A DNA stretch of 39,839 nt from JBEPVZ01 sp041690695 (GTDB lineage Bacteria > Patescibacteriota > Microgenomatia > Daviesbacterales > UBA10151), in the NCBI GenBank assembly GCA_041690695.1, contig JBEPVZ010000006.1:1-39839 (forward strand). The letters run 5' to 3'. A model generated the notes under the pieces. That model was not told the origin of the DNA. It saw nothing but the letters and a program-made list of their open reading frames with translations, and ran no database searches. Shown piece after piece: positions 25,239-33,257 of the stretch. The first letter of the stretch is position 1, and each line of letters starts with the position of its first letter. The position numbers were made by a program, and so were the translations under genes.

Positions 25239-25396
25239 AGGAGGTCAAACAAGATCAAGGGTAAGAATAGCTTGAATTTTCTAAGAGCTTCTGTTATTTT
25301 ATTGCCAGTGTTTTGGGTAACCTGGTCTAATTCCAGGACTGTGCCGCAACTGTAATCATCCGTAGCCTTGGCGAAGGATGAGAGTCAGAAAACCAA
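25239..25396 (+). promoter_or_regulatory. Cobalamin riboswitch (putative)
   Basis: The core reads as a cobalamin aptamer (Rfam RF00174 type). GGGTAA (25315-25320) runs into a hairpin with arms CCTGG (25321-25325) and CCAGG (25333-25337). GCCGCAACTGTAA (25343-25355) is the hallmark core. A 6-bp stem TCATCC (25356-25361)/GGATGA (25376-25381) follows, then GAGTCAGAAAACC (25382-25394), close to the canonical AGTCAGGAGACC end. The 5' boundary is uncertain; GGAGGTCAAAC (25240-25250) is a candidate for the conserved GGTGC end. The loop of the CCTGG hairpin contains GTCTAA, complementary to TTAGAC at 25449-25454 in the following gene, a possible kissing partner. No covariance search was possible. Confidence 0.75.
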
Positions 25397-25427
25397 TCCA
25401 CATTTGATAGTCCCGAGCAGGAACAAT

Positions 25428-26801
25428 ATGTCAGTAGAATCATTATATTTAGACAATTCACCATCCAGACTCTATATTGTTCCCACTCAACCTGAGCCTT
25501 CAACCTTTATTCCACCGATCGACCTAAATCAAAGACGAGAGCAAAAACGTGCTAATTCTCCTTTGGCCCAGTCAGTCGAACGTAGAGTAGATTTTGCTCC
25601 AGTGCAACCAGGTGAAATTGCTCGAAGAGAGCTCAGTGGTTCTGGTTTTGATATCGATCTAGCTCAAAAAGCTGCTTGGCAAGACTATCAGGAGTTACTT
25701 AAGGATAATAAAACTCATGACCAAGCTCTTCAAACTGTTTTAGCTAGAGTATCGGAAGATATTCGAGGGTTTTATTGGGAATATCTTAAAAAGTCTCATC
25801 TTTTAGCTAATCCGATCGGTTTTGTCGAAGTTGATGGCGAGCGCCGAATTGGAGCATATGGGCAAAGTTTAGTTAAAGTTACATCGCTCGATGAGCGATT
25901 AGGCGCTCCTCGCCAAGCTATTGAACAAAAAATTGAACCATTTTTACTGAACGCCCCCTTTGGTTCAACTTCTGTTATGGTTAGTCCGATTGGACCGTCT
26001 GGTTATTCGGAGAAGCATCGCCGAACCCACAAACGGGCTCAAGTTTATGCCTATGAAATTGTTGGTCCTGATCAGCTGCGGACAGCCACCTTTGTTTTAG
26101 ATGATTTCGATAGGAAAGCTAGTCGTCGACTATTAAAAGAATTAGGAGTCAGGCGATCGTTACCAGATTTAGTCTTAGATGGGATCAATTGGCGAGGGGA
26201 ACTTGGACAAGTTTCTAGGTTGACTCGCCAGGTTGCGACCCTTCGGCCGAATGGCCGCCTGAATTATTCGCTAGAGTATGTTTTTGACAAGATCCGTGGG
26301 GCTTCCTCTAACGCTAACTCTAGCCAGTTTACTGAAATTGATTATCAGTTAGGTAGAACAGACGAACTTTTAGAGATTGGGGCAAATTATGAAACTTTTA
26401 TAACTGACTTTGAAAACTATGTTCGGGATTTGCCTGGTTTAGATCGCGAGGAGACCTGGCACTTGGTTGGCGATAAGCTAGCTGAGCAACTTGCTCGTAT
26501 TTCTGCAGCTCTAAGAGGTGGCCAAGGTGGCTTTGAGAGGGCCAAAACGATGTCAAATGAGGACTTTAAGGCCGAAGGTCAGTATATAAGGAGTAAAGAA
26601 GGTTGTGCAGGCGGTGGAGCAGATTTACAAGCTTCAGAAACAGCTCGTGAGAATATGCCTGAGTATCGTTGTTTATCACCCGAAGATAAGAAGCTGTTTT
26701 GTGTGAGCTGTGGGGTTTGCGGAAAAGAAATTCGAAAAGTTATTCGAGTTGGCGATCCATGTCCAATTTCAAGTTGTCGGGCAATTCGGACTTGTGCCTA
26801 G
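25428..26801 (+). CDS. Unknown protein with a C-terminal cysteine cluster, first gene of the riboswitch cassette
   Basis: I do not recognise this 457-residue soluble protein. There is no signal peptide or membrane helix. The N-terminus (1-60) is low complexity, residues 70-300 are mixed alpha/beta with many Arg (RRTHKRAQVYAYEIVG, FVLDDFDRKASRRLLKELG), and the C-terminal 60 residues hold nine or so Cys, including CVSCGVCG and CPISSCRAIRTC, a probable metal-binding knot. ATG 25428 is chosen because AGGA lies 5 nt upstream; an open frame from a TTG at 25368 would begin inside the riboswitch. It is followed 33 nt later by another unknown gene. It is transcribed against both T4SS arms. Confidence 0.75.
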   Translation: MSVESLYLDNSPSRLYIVPTQPEPSTFIPPIDLNQRREQKRANSPLAQSVERRVDFAPVQPGEIARRELSGSGFDIDLAQKAAWQDYQELLKDNKTHDQALQTVLARVSEDIRGFYWEYLKKSHLLANPIGFVEVDGERRIGAYGQSLVKVTSLDERLGAPRQAIEQKIEPFLLNAPFGSTSVMVSPIGPSGYSEKHRRTHKRAQVYAYEIVGPDQLRTATFVLDDFDRKASRRLLKELGVRRSLPDLVLDGINWRGELGQVSRLTRQVATLRPNGRLNYSLEYVFDKIRGASSNANSSQFTEIDYQLGRTDELLEIGANYETFITDFENYVRDLPGLDREETWHLVGDKLAEQLARISAALRGGQGGFERAKTMSNEDFKAEGQYIRSKEGCAGGGADLQASETARENMPEYRCLSPEDKKLFCVSCGVCGKEIRKVIRVGDPCPISSCRAIRTCA

Positions 26802-26834
26802 CTTGTTTGACAGTCTAGAAAGGAAAGTACTACA

Positions 26835-28727
26835 GTGAAAGAGCATATGGATGGCTCTGCCGAATTTGAAAGTCCACCAGTAACTCCTGCTAAAAGTGTT
26901 AGTACTCTTCGTCGGCATACTCCTTTGCCTCCTAATAGGCCAATCCCAAATCTTGCTGAGGTTGGTGACACAGCTCCTCCTGAAACGCCCCCTCCACTTG
27001 TTTCCAATATTCCGGATATTCCAGTTGTTACTGAAAACCAGCCTAAGCCAAATCCTAAATTGGCGATCCCAGATTCTGATTTACCCGTATCTTTAAGAGG
27101 TCTTCAACGACGCCTGAATGGTTCAAAGATCGAATTTGTTGACCCTCAAACCAACCAAGTTGTGGCTACTCAGTCCTCTACTGGTATTCGATTAGCTGGT
27201 TTTGAGGGTAGTAGAACAGATTATGTTACAGAAGATGAAAAGATCGGCTCAACTTGGTTTATGAAGACTAAAAATCCTGAAACTGGTGAAACTGTAGCTT
27301 GGTTAGCTGGAGCATCTCGGGAGGGTGCATCCGGTACTTTCCCAGATCCTGAGCTTGCTGATCTTGCTACTGCCGACACCGCCAGAGCATGGGTAGAGAA
27401 GTGGCTACTTAATTATGAATCAGCGGTCGACGACACGATTAGCCAAGATGTTCAAGTTGATTTTGTTAAGACTATCTATGCCAAAATTCCTAATTATGGT
27501 GGAAATGAAACTTACGAACTTGCACTTTTAACTAATGCTCGGATTAAATATCACAACACCGGCATCTTAGCTCGCTACGCGACCGATAACTTTGGTGAGG
27601 CTTTCGGCAATATAGGAGGCAAAGAACATCAAAAGATTATTGATTTGCCGGGACTTCTGGCGTCGGCAGAGTTACTAAAGGAAGGCGAAGGTTCTCACTT
27701 TCGTTTAGGTGGCGCTGACGCTGATGCGAACAAAGCCCTTTTAGTTACCCGAACAAAAACTCTCTCTTCAAGTAGAGGAACAATTTTAACCGATCAACAA
27801 GCTGAATTAGCTGTCAATATGGCTTTAAAATGTTATTACCTTTTTGGAGAAGCAGCTTACTACGATGGCCTAGTTGATAAAACAGGTAAATTCATCAAAT
27901 TTGAAACAGATACTGTTGGGAGTAGTCATTACCAAACGGCTACTGAAAAATGTGCTGAATACTTTGAGGAACATTGGGATGATATTGACTTTGACTCAGC
28001 GAACAACCATCGAGGTTCTCTAACTGGTTCTGTTGCCGGTAGCTCGACGAAAGGGCTTTATTATTTTCCTGTAACTTTAGAAAAAGATGCCACGGCTCAT
28101 AAAGGTCAGGCCAAGTCTCTTCGAAAATTTGCCTATCTTTGGGTGACATCGCTTGCTCAAACCCCTGATCCAACCGGTAAAGCTCGAGGAGATATTCTCG
28201 AAGTCTTAAAAAATGCGGGTGTAGCAGATTACACTAGGAATAGACGTTGGGCAGCTGAAGTTAGTAACGTTTCTAAAAATAGAGCAGTTTTTGCAGACAA
28301 GAATGAAAACGAGAGTCTACTTGATGCGCCTTTTGTCCATCAAGATCAGGTTATGAGTTCAAACGTACGTGAAACGATGGGTAAAGCCTTAGAAAACTAT
28401 AGTAAAGCTTGTGCTGCTTTCTTACCATTACCAACGGCCCTCAACAAGGAGGCTCGGACGCATTTACTAAAAGGCCTACTTGGTTATGTTAATAGTAAAC
28501 AAGCGAAAGATGAAGGTTTTCACTTCTTGCCATGGAATGATTTTATTATCAATAAAGCTATCCTGATTGCTTTTCATGCCAATGCGATTACTCATCACCA
28601 GGCGGTAGAATTACAAAAGGAGTTAAAAGTCTCAATTGAAAAGGCAGCATGGATAGGTGTGGTACCAGCTACCAGTGGCACTATCTCCCAGATATTTAAA
28701 CAAATCTGGAAGGGCATTATCCATTAA
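26835..28727 (+). CDS. Unknown 630-residue protein, second gene of the riboswitch cassette
   Basis: I do not recognise this protein. Residues 1-85 are Pro-rich and probably disordered; the rest looks globular and mostly helical, with WFMKTKNPETGETVAWLAGASR near 150-170 and a helical C-terminal third. There is no membrane helix, signal peptide or ATPase motif. The GTG at 26835 is chosen because AGGAAAG lies 7 nt before it; ATG 26847 is the alternative. It is convergent with the VirB6-like gene, 3 nt apart, and no terminator is seen. A Pro-rich N-terminus and location inside the T4SS locus allow a secreted-substrate idea, but that is speculation. Confidence 0.72.
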   Translation: MKEHMDGSAEFESPPVTPAKSVSTLRRHTPLPPNRPIPNLAEVGDTAPPETPPPLVSNIPDIPVVTENQPKPNPKLAIPDSDLPVSLRGLQRRLNGSKIEFVDPQTNQVVATQSSTGIRLAGFEGSRTDYVTEDEKIGSTWFMKTKNPETGETVAWLAGASREGASGTFPDPELADLATADTARAWVEKWLLNYESAVDDTISQDVQVDFVKTIYAKIPNYGGNETYELALLTNARIKYHNTGILARYATDNFGEAFGNIGGKEHQKIIDLPGLLASAELLKEGEGSHFRLGGADADANKALLVTRTKTLSSSRGTILTDQQAELAVNMALKCYYLFGEAAYYDGLVDKTGKFIKFETDTVGSSHYQTATEKCAEYFEEHWDDIDFDSANNHRGSLTGSVAGSSTKGLYYFPVTLEKDATAHKGQAKSLRKFAYLWVTSLAQTPDPTGKARGDILEVLKNAGVADYTRNRRWAAEVSNVSKNRAVFADKNENESLLDAPFVHQDQVMSSNVRETMGKALENYSKACAAFLPLPTALNKEARTHLLKGLLGYVNSKQAKDEGFHFLPWNDFIINKAILIAFHANAITHHQAVELQKELKVSIEKAAWIGVVPATSGTISQIFKQIWKGIIH

Positions 28728-28730
28728 CGA

Positions 28731-30362
28731 TTAAGGTCCACCAGTATACCAGCCATGTTTCTGGCGATTACTCCAACGTTTATTCCATTGGCGGACAACA
28801 TTACCTTTCCAACCGCTATCAAGAGCATTCTTGTTTGCAAAGTAGTTAATACCAGATCGTCCACCGATTAACCCAACTGCGCCACTTACCCCTGCTCCAA
28901 CTCCAAAGGCAGCTAGTGTTTCCTTATCAAAACCTTTAATATCCTTAACGCCAAGGGCATTTTTAACTAAATCGGGTACGGCGGGTGAGCCAATAATGAT
29001 CCCGTAAGCCAGAATTAATCGGATTAACTCAGTCGACAAACCTCCAAATAAGACAGGGCTCGTGCTCCAATCGGAGGGGTTGGTTGCTAGTATAAAGCCA
29101 GCAAATAAAAAGGTCGCAAAGACAGCCGGAAAGATTAAGGAATTTGCGAGTAAGCTTTTCCACCAAAACTCTAAGCCTTTACCTCGGCCGGGTATTGAAG
29201 CCCCCACGATAATAAAAGGTCCAATCACTGTTGAAATTAGCAAGCTAATATAGGCATTAATTAAGGCAAAAAGTAATCTAAAGAACTGAATTATTAAGAC
29301 GATTACTAAAACTAGTGGTACGAGTAGCCCGACAACAGTTCCAACTGTGCCAAAGCCCGTTACGGCTCCCGCTGCAACCCCAGCAGCCCCAAGCCCACCG
29401 ATAACTGTGCCTACGCCAGGGAATATGAAGCTACCAATCAGCGCCCCAATGACACCGGTCATAACGGCCGGGATCGCAGCATGAAGAAGGTTTGGTGGAG
29501 CAGTAAAACCTGGGGTTGGGGTTCCGGCTGTAACTGAGCCAAGTAAACTGGAAGTGCTATTTTTAATCTCATTAAAGTTATCTCCAAATCTGATTGAATT
29601 AGTAAATAGATGGAAAACGTTTGAATCACCAGCTAAATTTTGAATATCAAAGGCGTTCGGCGCCTGACTTTGAATAAAGACTTGAGCCACGACTTGAGTG
29701 CCCACAAATGATAAATCAATTATTAAGGCTGAAATAAAATAACTAAAGGTGACCAGGATGATCCCAACTATTAAGCCTGGTAAGGCAGCTTGAACGGAGA
29801 TGACGGTTTGAGGGTTAATTTTTCGTCGGAACATAATCATTAGTCCGACCGCCATAAAGATAATAATGAAGGCTAAATAGGCGATATTGCGAGTGAATTC
29901 CCACAGGATTAAAACTGGCTTAATTAAACCTTGGCCTGATCCTGTCACACTTTGGGCATAAGCTGGTGAGACAAACCCAAAACCTTTGGCAACATCGGCC
30001 AAGTAACTTGGGGCCGAGACCGGCGGGTTCGTGTATAAAGCCACCATAATATTATTTAAGCCGCCAAGGGCACCTCCATTAGGAACTTGCTTATATAAAT
30101 AACTAACCACCTGGCCATTTGGTCCAACCGTCTGGCCCAAGCAATTTGTTAACGGACTAGATCCGGCCGCTTCACAAAATAGGCCATGTTCTAAGGTCTC
30201 GATATTAAAATTGGCGTTTTGCGGGGCTTTATAATTGTCTGTCGTAACTGGACACGGCTCAGTCGTACATGGTGTAGTGGTCTGTGCGAAGGAGCTAGTG
30301 GGAATCAACCAGAGACTTACAAATAAGAGAAAAAAAGCAACACTTAATTTAAAGAAAGGCAT
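28731..30362 (-). CDS. VirB6/TrbL-like polytopic T4SS membrane protein
   Basis: This 543-residue protein has a signal peptide (ends near SSFAQ, about 27), an extracytoplasmic N-terminal region with Cys residues (to about 150) and then about seven to eight membrane helices. GLIKPVLILWEFTRNIAYLAF is followed by FRRKINPQTVISVQAALPGL, and later IGPFIIVGASIPGRGKGLEFWW and the C-terminal basic tail. This layout matches VirB6/TrbL-type channel components as found near VirB4 in Gram-positive and CPR systems; similarity is by topology and context rather than a signature. ATG 30362 is chosen since TATTAT ends 7 nt before it; an in-frame GTG lies at 30368. Confidence 0.72.
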   Translation of the reverse strand: MPFFKLSVAFFLLFVSLWLIPTSSFAQTTTPCTTEPCPVTTDNYKAPQNANFNIETLEHGLFCEAAGSSPLTNCLGQTVGPNGQVVSYLYKQVPNGGALGGLNNIMVALYTNPPVSAPSYLADVAKGFGFVSPAYAQSVTGSGQGLIKPVLILWEFTRNIAYLAFIIIFMAVGLMIMFRRKINPQTVISVQAALPGLIVGIILVTFSYFISALIIDLSFVGTQVVAQVFIQSQAPNAFDIQNLAGDSNVFHLFTNSIRFGDNFNEIKNSTSSLLGSVTAGTPTPGFTAPPNLLHAAIPAVMTGVIGALIGSFIFPGVGTVIGGLGAAGVAAGAVTGFGTVGTVVGLLVPLVLVIVLIIQFFRLLFALINAYISLLISTVIGPFIIVGASIPGRGKGLEFWWKSLLANSLIFPAVFATFLFAGFILATNPSDWSTSPVLFGGLSTELIRLILAYGIIIGSPAVPDLVKNALGVKDIKGFDKETLAAFGVGAGVSGAVGLIGGRSGINYFANKNALDSGWKGNVVRQWNKRWSNRQKHGWYTGGP

Positions 30363-30369
30363 TATCACA

Positions 30370-30399
30370 ATAATAGACGATAGCTGGTAGAAGGTGGAA
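30370..30399 (-). promoter_or_regulatory. Promoter of the VirB6-like gene (weak -35)
   Basis: TATTAT (30375-30370) ends 7 nt before the ATG at 30362. The hexamer 18 bp upstream, TTCCAC (30399-30394), is a poor -35. The spacing matches the other promoters of this arm. Confidence 0.35.
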
Positions 30400-30412
30400 G
30401 ATAGTATTTTAG

Positions 30413-30940
30413 CTATTGCCCTGTAATGGGATGGATTCCATCTGGAAAATTAGCTTGTTCATAGGTTTGTTCATAGGCCCCAACATTATTTTGTTGATTT
30501 TGAATATCGGGCATTTGGGCTCCATAAACTCCAGTTGAGTTCCCAAAATAAGATTTAGTACGTTCATCGGCCGGTTTTTGATCAACTTGTTGTTTAATCT
30601 GATCAGGGACAATCACTTGACTAGATTTTGAAGATTGGACAACCAGCTGATCTGGATGATTTGGACTAAATAAGGCTCCAATGCTTGAAAAAAACCCCCC
30701 AATTAGATTGCCGATTCCTGAAAAAATATTTTGTTGAGTTTGAGGAGGAAGTGCTCCTTGATCAATGCTTTCGGGAAATTGACCGTTATCAATATTATAA
30801 ACAGCTTGTTCCTCTGGGGTGTTAACTTTTGGTGTTGTAGCGGTTTGATCGGTTGGAACTGTCACGGCCCCCAAAACCGGCTGGTTAAAGATTAATCCGA
30901 AAAATATCAATACTACCAAAATTAAAAACTTTTTGATCAT
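30413..30940 (-). CDS. Secreted Gln/Pro-rich protein of the T4SS arm
   Basis: This 175-residue protein has an N-terminal signal peptide or anchor (FLILVVLIFFGLIFNQPVLG), followed by a polar region rich in Gln, Pro, Asn and Ser. A short hydrophobic stretch, FSGIGNLIGGFFSSIGALF (about 80-98), may be a weak membrane or amphipathic segment. The family is not recognised. ATG 30940 overlaps the stop of the upstream pilin-like gene as ATGA, which decides the start. A role as a T4SS surface or pilus-associated subunit is inferred only from position. Confidence 0.65.
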   Translation of the reverse strand: MIKKFLILVVLIFFGLIFNQPVLGAVTVPTDQTATTPKVNTPEEQAVYNIDNGQFPESIDQGALPPQTQQNIFSGIGNLIGGFFSSIGALFSPNHPDQLVVQSSKSSQVIVPDQIKQQVDQKPADERTKSYFGNSTGVYGAQMPDIQNQQNNVGAYEQTYEQANFPDGIHPITGQ

Positions 30941-31341
30941 GGGTTTGGACAAGTGCCGGCCCCTGGAAAACCGATACAGAATTTAGTAACCTCTACCCCG
31001 GTAAAAGCTTGAATAATCATTAAAATCAACCAAGCTAAAATTAAAAATAACATTCCTAATAAAGCCCAAGTAATAGTTTGGCCAGCAGCTGCAATCGGTT
31101 TAGCCTCGCCACCTGAGGTTAAGAACTTGATTCCAGCTACAATTAAAATAATTGTCAGTAAGATGAATGCAAATGGGACAATAAAGTTAATTAACCTTTG
31201 AACGATCTCTTGAAGCTGAACAACCCCTGCTGGACCTGGTCCAAGTCCTTGATTGGCTGTAGCGTTTGCCGCAAAGACAGCAAGTGGGCTGATAACAAAA
31301 TAGAAAGCGGTCGTGATTACTCCAATAAACTTTCGGGACAT
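30937..31341 (-). CDS. VirB2-like pilin/two-helix protein 7
   Basis: This 134-residue protein has a signal peptide (ends near VFAAN) and two membrane helices (about 48-72 and 88-112) around a short loop LTSGGEAKPIAAAG. The helix-TSGGE-loop-helix design matches VirB2/TrbC-type pilins and the other copies in this array, but this copy lacks the KARGRIT block and ends with two Cys (KFCIGFPGAGTCPNP). It overlaps the next gene by 4 nt. A promoter with TTGCCA and TAATCT lies just upstream. Confidence 0.75.
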   Translation of the reverse strand: MSRKFIGVITTAFYFVISPLAVFAANATANQGLGPGPAGVVQLQEIVQRLINFIVPFAFILLTIILIVAGIKFLTSGGEAKPIAAAGQTITWALLGMLFLILAWLILMIIQAFTGVEVTKFCIGFPGAGTCPNP

Positions 31342-31348
31342 TAGATAA

Positions 31349-31378
31349 AGATTACCAGGACTACCTACTAGGTGGCAA
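31349..31378 (-). promoter_or_regulatory. Promoter of the 30937 pilin-like gene
   Basis: TTGCCA (31378-31373), an 18-bp spacer and TAATCT (31354-31349), ending 7 nt before the ATG at 31341. The sequence around the -35, (A)GGTGGCAAGT on the plus strand, is also found at the corresponding place upstream of the 34900 start. Confidence 0.5.
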
Positions 31379-31391
31379 GTTAGTGAAGTGA

Positions 31392-31796
31392 CTAAACTGC
31401 GTTATTATCGAGTGAAGGTAGATTTAATTGCAAAACATTAACGTTAACAATCGCTCCAACTAAACGAACAACTAAGAAAGCTAAAGCTAGAATAACTAAA
31501 CCAATTAAAGCGTTAGTAATTCGTCCTCGAGCCTTGTTAACCGCTTCTTTTTCTCCACCAGACATGATCCATTGGAATGCACCAATAATAAGCATGAATA
31601 AAACGGCTAAAGCTGCGAGGACGAAGATGATGGTGATGGCATTACCAAAAACTTTACCGATATCGGCTTTAGGGTTAATACCAGCGTCTGGAGTCGAGAT
31701 ATTAATAGGTGTAATTGTGGCGGAAGCAATATTAGTAAAACCAAGAGTTCCAAAAATTAAAACAAAAGCAGCGATTGAAAGAAGGGCCTTTTTCAT
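31392..31796 (-). CDS. VirB2-like pilin/two-helix protein 6
   Basis: This 134-residue protein has a signal peptide (ends near IASA), the shared segment TPINISTPDAGINPKADIG, then helix 1 and helix 2 separated by MSGGEKEAVNKARGRIT. The mature part (about 108 residues) is close in sequence to the copies at 31840 and 32343. Processed VirB2-type subunits build the T4SS pilus or line the channel. It is preceded by a TTGACA-18-TATTAT promoter of its own. Confidence 0.82.
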   Translation of the reverse strand: MKKALLSIAAFVLIFGTLGFTNIASATITPINISTPDAGINPKADIGKVFGNAITIIFVLAALAVLFMLIIGAFQWIMSGGEKEAVNKARGRITNALIGLVILALAFLVVRLVGAIVNVNVLQLNLPSLDNNAV

Positions 31797-31806
31797 ATCT
31801 AAGTTA

Positions 31807-31836
31807 ATAATAGGGTAGTCTTTGTTGGCTTGTCAA
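31807..31836 (-). promoter_or_regulatory. Promoter of the 31392 pilin-like gene
   Basis: Consensus TTGACA (31836-31831), an 18-bp spacer and TATTAT (31812-31807), ending 10 nt before the ATG at 31796. It sits wholly inside the 43-nt gap after the upstream pilin's stop codon. Confidence 0.7.
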
Positions 31837-31839
31837 CTA

Positions 31840-32292
31840 TTAATGACAACTACCAAGCTTACCCGGATTTGCTGAGCCTGGGCCTTGCACACATGATGAA
31901 TCGTCCAGGGTTGGCAATTTTAAATGAAGCAGATCAACATTCACAATACTGCCGAGTAATTTTACCAGTAGGAAGGCGACTGCGAGTATCACCAGTCCGA
32001 TTAGTGCATTCGTAATCCGACCCCGAGCTTTGCTAGCCCCATCTTTTTCTCCACCCGAGGTAATGTATTGGAAAGCCCCCACAATAAGCATGAATAAAAC
32101 GGCTAGAGTGGCTAATACAAAAATTATGGTGATAACGTTACCTAAGACATGACCAATATCAGCATTTGGATTAAGTCCAGCAGCTGGAGTTGAAATGGAG
32201 ATTGGAATTGTATTGGCAGAAACTTGAGGGATAGAGACCAGAAGGTTTAAGCCTAATAAAAGAATCGGTAAGAATTTGAATAATTTTGACAT
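31840..32292 (-). CDS. VirB2-like pilin/two-helix protein 5
   Basis: This 150-residue protein has a signal peptide (ends near QVSA), then ANTIPISISTPAAGLNPNADIG, two membrane helices and the loop TSGGEKDGASKARGRIT. The mature region differs from the next copy (32343) at only about seven positions over some 108 residues, while the signal peptides differ strongly. It has an extra Gly/Pro/Ser tail with two Cys at the end (about 130-150). No Shine-Dalgarno precedes the ATG. Confidence 0.83.
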   Translation of the reverse strand: MSKLFKFLPILLLGLNLLVSIPQVSANTIPISISTPAAGLNPNADIGHVLGNVITIIFVLATLAVLFMLIVGAFQYITSGGEKDGASKARGRITNALIGLVILAVAFLLVKLLGSIVNVDLLHLKLPTLDDSSCVQGPGSANPGKLGSCH

Positions 32293-32295
32293 ATT

Positions 32296-32316
32296 TGACT
32301 ATTTAAATAATAGTCA
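32296..32316. repeat. Perfect 8-bp inverted repeat in a pilin gap
   Basis: TGACTATT (32296-32303), loop TAAAT and AATAGTCA (32309-32316). It overlaps the -10 box of the 31840 promoter. It could be a protein-binding site or an RNA hairpin in readthrough transcripts. Confidence 0.55.
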
Positions 32317-32336
32317 GATTAAAGTCAGGCTGTCAA
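32307..32336 (-). promoter_or_regulatory. Promoter of the 31840 pilin-like gene
   Basis: Consensus TTGACA (32336-32331), an 18-bp spacer and TATTAT (32312-32307), ending 14 nt before the ATG at 32292. The -10 lies inside a perfect inverted repeat. Confidence 0.7.
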
Positions 32337-32342
32337 GAACGA

Positions 32343-32774
32343 TTAATGGGTACACTGTCCGCCGCAGGCATTATCGTCGAGTGACGGAAGCTTTAGATGT
32401 AATAGATCAACATTAACAATACTACCCAGTAATTTAACTAATAGGAAAGCGACTGCTAGAATAACTAAACCAATTAAGGCGTTTGTTATTCTGCTCCGAG
32501 CTTTGCTAGCTCCATCTTTCTCTCCACCTGAGGTAATGTACTGGAACGCGCCAATAATTAACATGAATAAAACAGCTAGGGTTGCAAGCACGAATATGAT
32601 GGTAATAACGTTACCTAAGACATGGCCGATATCAGCGTTTGGATTAATTCCAGCTGCTGGAGTTGAAATAGCAATTGGAATTGTATTGGCGGAAACACTA
32701 CTTGAAGCACTTAATGTTGTGACGTAAAGCAATCCAACTACCAACATTAAGCAATAAATAAAGATCTTTTTCAT
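32343..32774 (-). CDS. VirB2-like pilin/two-helix protein 4
   Basis: This 143-residue protein has a signal peptide (MKKIFIYCLM to SVSA), then ANTIPIAISTPAAGINPNADIG, two helices and TSGGEKDGASKARSRIT. It is near identical to the 31840 copy in the mature part and ends DNACGGQCTH with two Cys. ATG 32774 is chosen because the in-frame ATG at 32789 falls inside the -10 box of the upstream promoter. This is good evidence of a recent tandem duplication. Confidence 0.83.
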   Translation of the reverse strand: MKKIFIYCLMLVVGLLYVTTLSASSSVSANTIPIAISTPAAGINPNADIGHVLGNVITIIFVLATLAVLFMLIIGAFQYITSGGEKDGASKARSRITNALIGLVILAVAFLLVKLLGSIVNVDLLHLKLPSLDDNACGGQCTH

Positions 32775-32784
32775 GTCTGCTTTG

Positions 32785-32814
32785 ATCATAAGCTTGTCAT
32801 AATAATCTTGTCAA
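32785..32814 (-). promoter_or_regulatory. Promoter of the 32343 pilin-like gene
   Basis: Consensus TTGACA (32814-32809), an 18-bp spacer and TATGAT (32790-32785), ending 10 nt before the ATG at 32774. It decides that start over the ATG at 32789. Confidence 0.7.
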
Positions 32815-32825
32815 GCATTGGCTCT

Positions 32826-33257
32826 TTAGAGTAATGCTCCGTCGAAGAATTGGAAATGTAAAACCTGCCCCAAAATTCTTAGAAGTAGAAAAGCCACTGC
32901 TAGAAGAACCATGCCTATAATCGCATAAGTAATTCGACCCCGAGCTTTGCTAACAGCATCTTTTTCACCACCGGAGGTAATAAATTGGAAAGCTCCGAAC
33001 AAAACCATAAAAAGGACCGCTAGAGCCGAGATTGTATATAGTAATTGAACAACTAAACTTAAGAAAAAGCTAATACCACCCGCACCACCCTTACTTACCA
33101 AGTTAGCAATCTGGGGAGGAGGGTTAATCGTACCAATGACACAATTAGGGTCAGTTTGGGTATTACAAGCAGCCATAGTTTGGTGGGGATTTAGCAACAC
33201 AAAGCTAAGGGTTATAAGACTGATGATAATTAGTAAATAAAACTTGTGTGTTCCCAT
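32826..33257 (-). CDS. VirB2-like pilin/two-helix protein 3
   Basis: This 143-residue protein has a signal peptide (ends near TMAAC), a short Cys-containing segment (AACNTQTDPNCVIG), two helices and TSGGEKDAVSKARGRIT. The N-terminal extracytoplasmic part differs from copies 4 to 6. It overlaps the upstream gene by one base at 33257, so the two are cotranslated and no separate promoter fits. Confidence 0.8.
   Translation of the reverse strand: MGTHKFYLLIIISLITLSFVLLNPHQTMAACNTQTDPNCVIGTINPPPQIANLVSKGGAGGISFFLSLVVQLLYTISALAVLFMVLFGAFQFITSGGEKDAVSKARGRITYAIIGMVLLAVAFLLLRILGQVLHFQFFDGALL

Noticed and set aside
25368..25427. TTG start for the first cassette gene
   Set aside because: It would begin inside the riboswitch core. 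The ATG at 25428 has AGGA at the right distance.
31342..32825. CRISPR-like repeat array in the pilin region
   Set aside because: The repetition comes from paralogous coding sequences and recurring promoter hexamers, not from short repeats with spacers.
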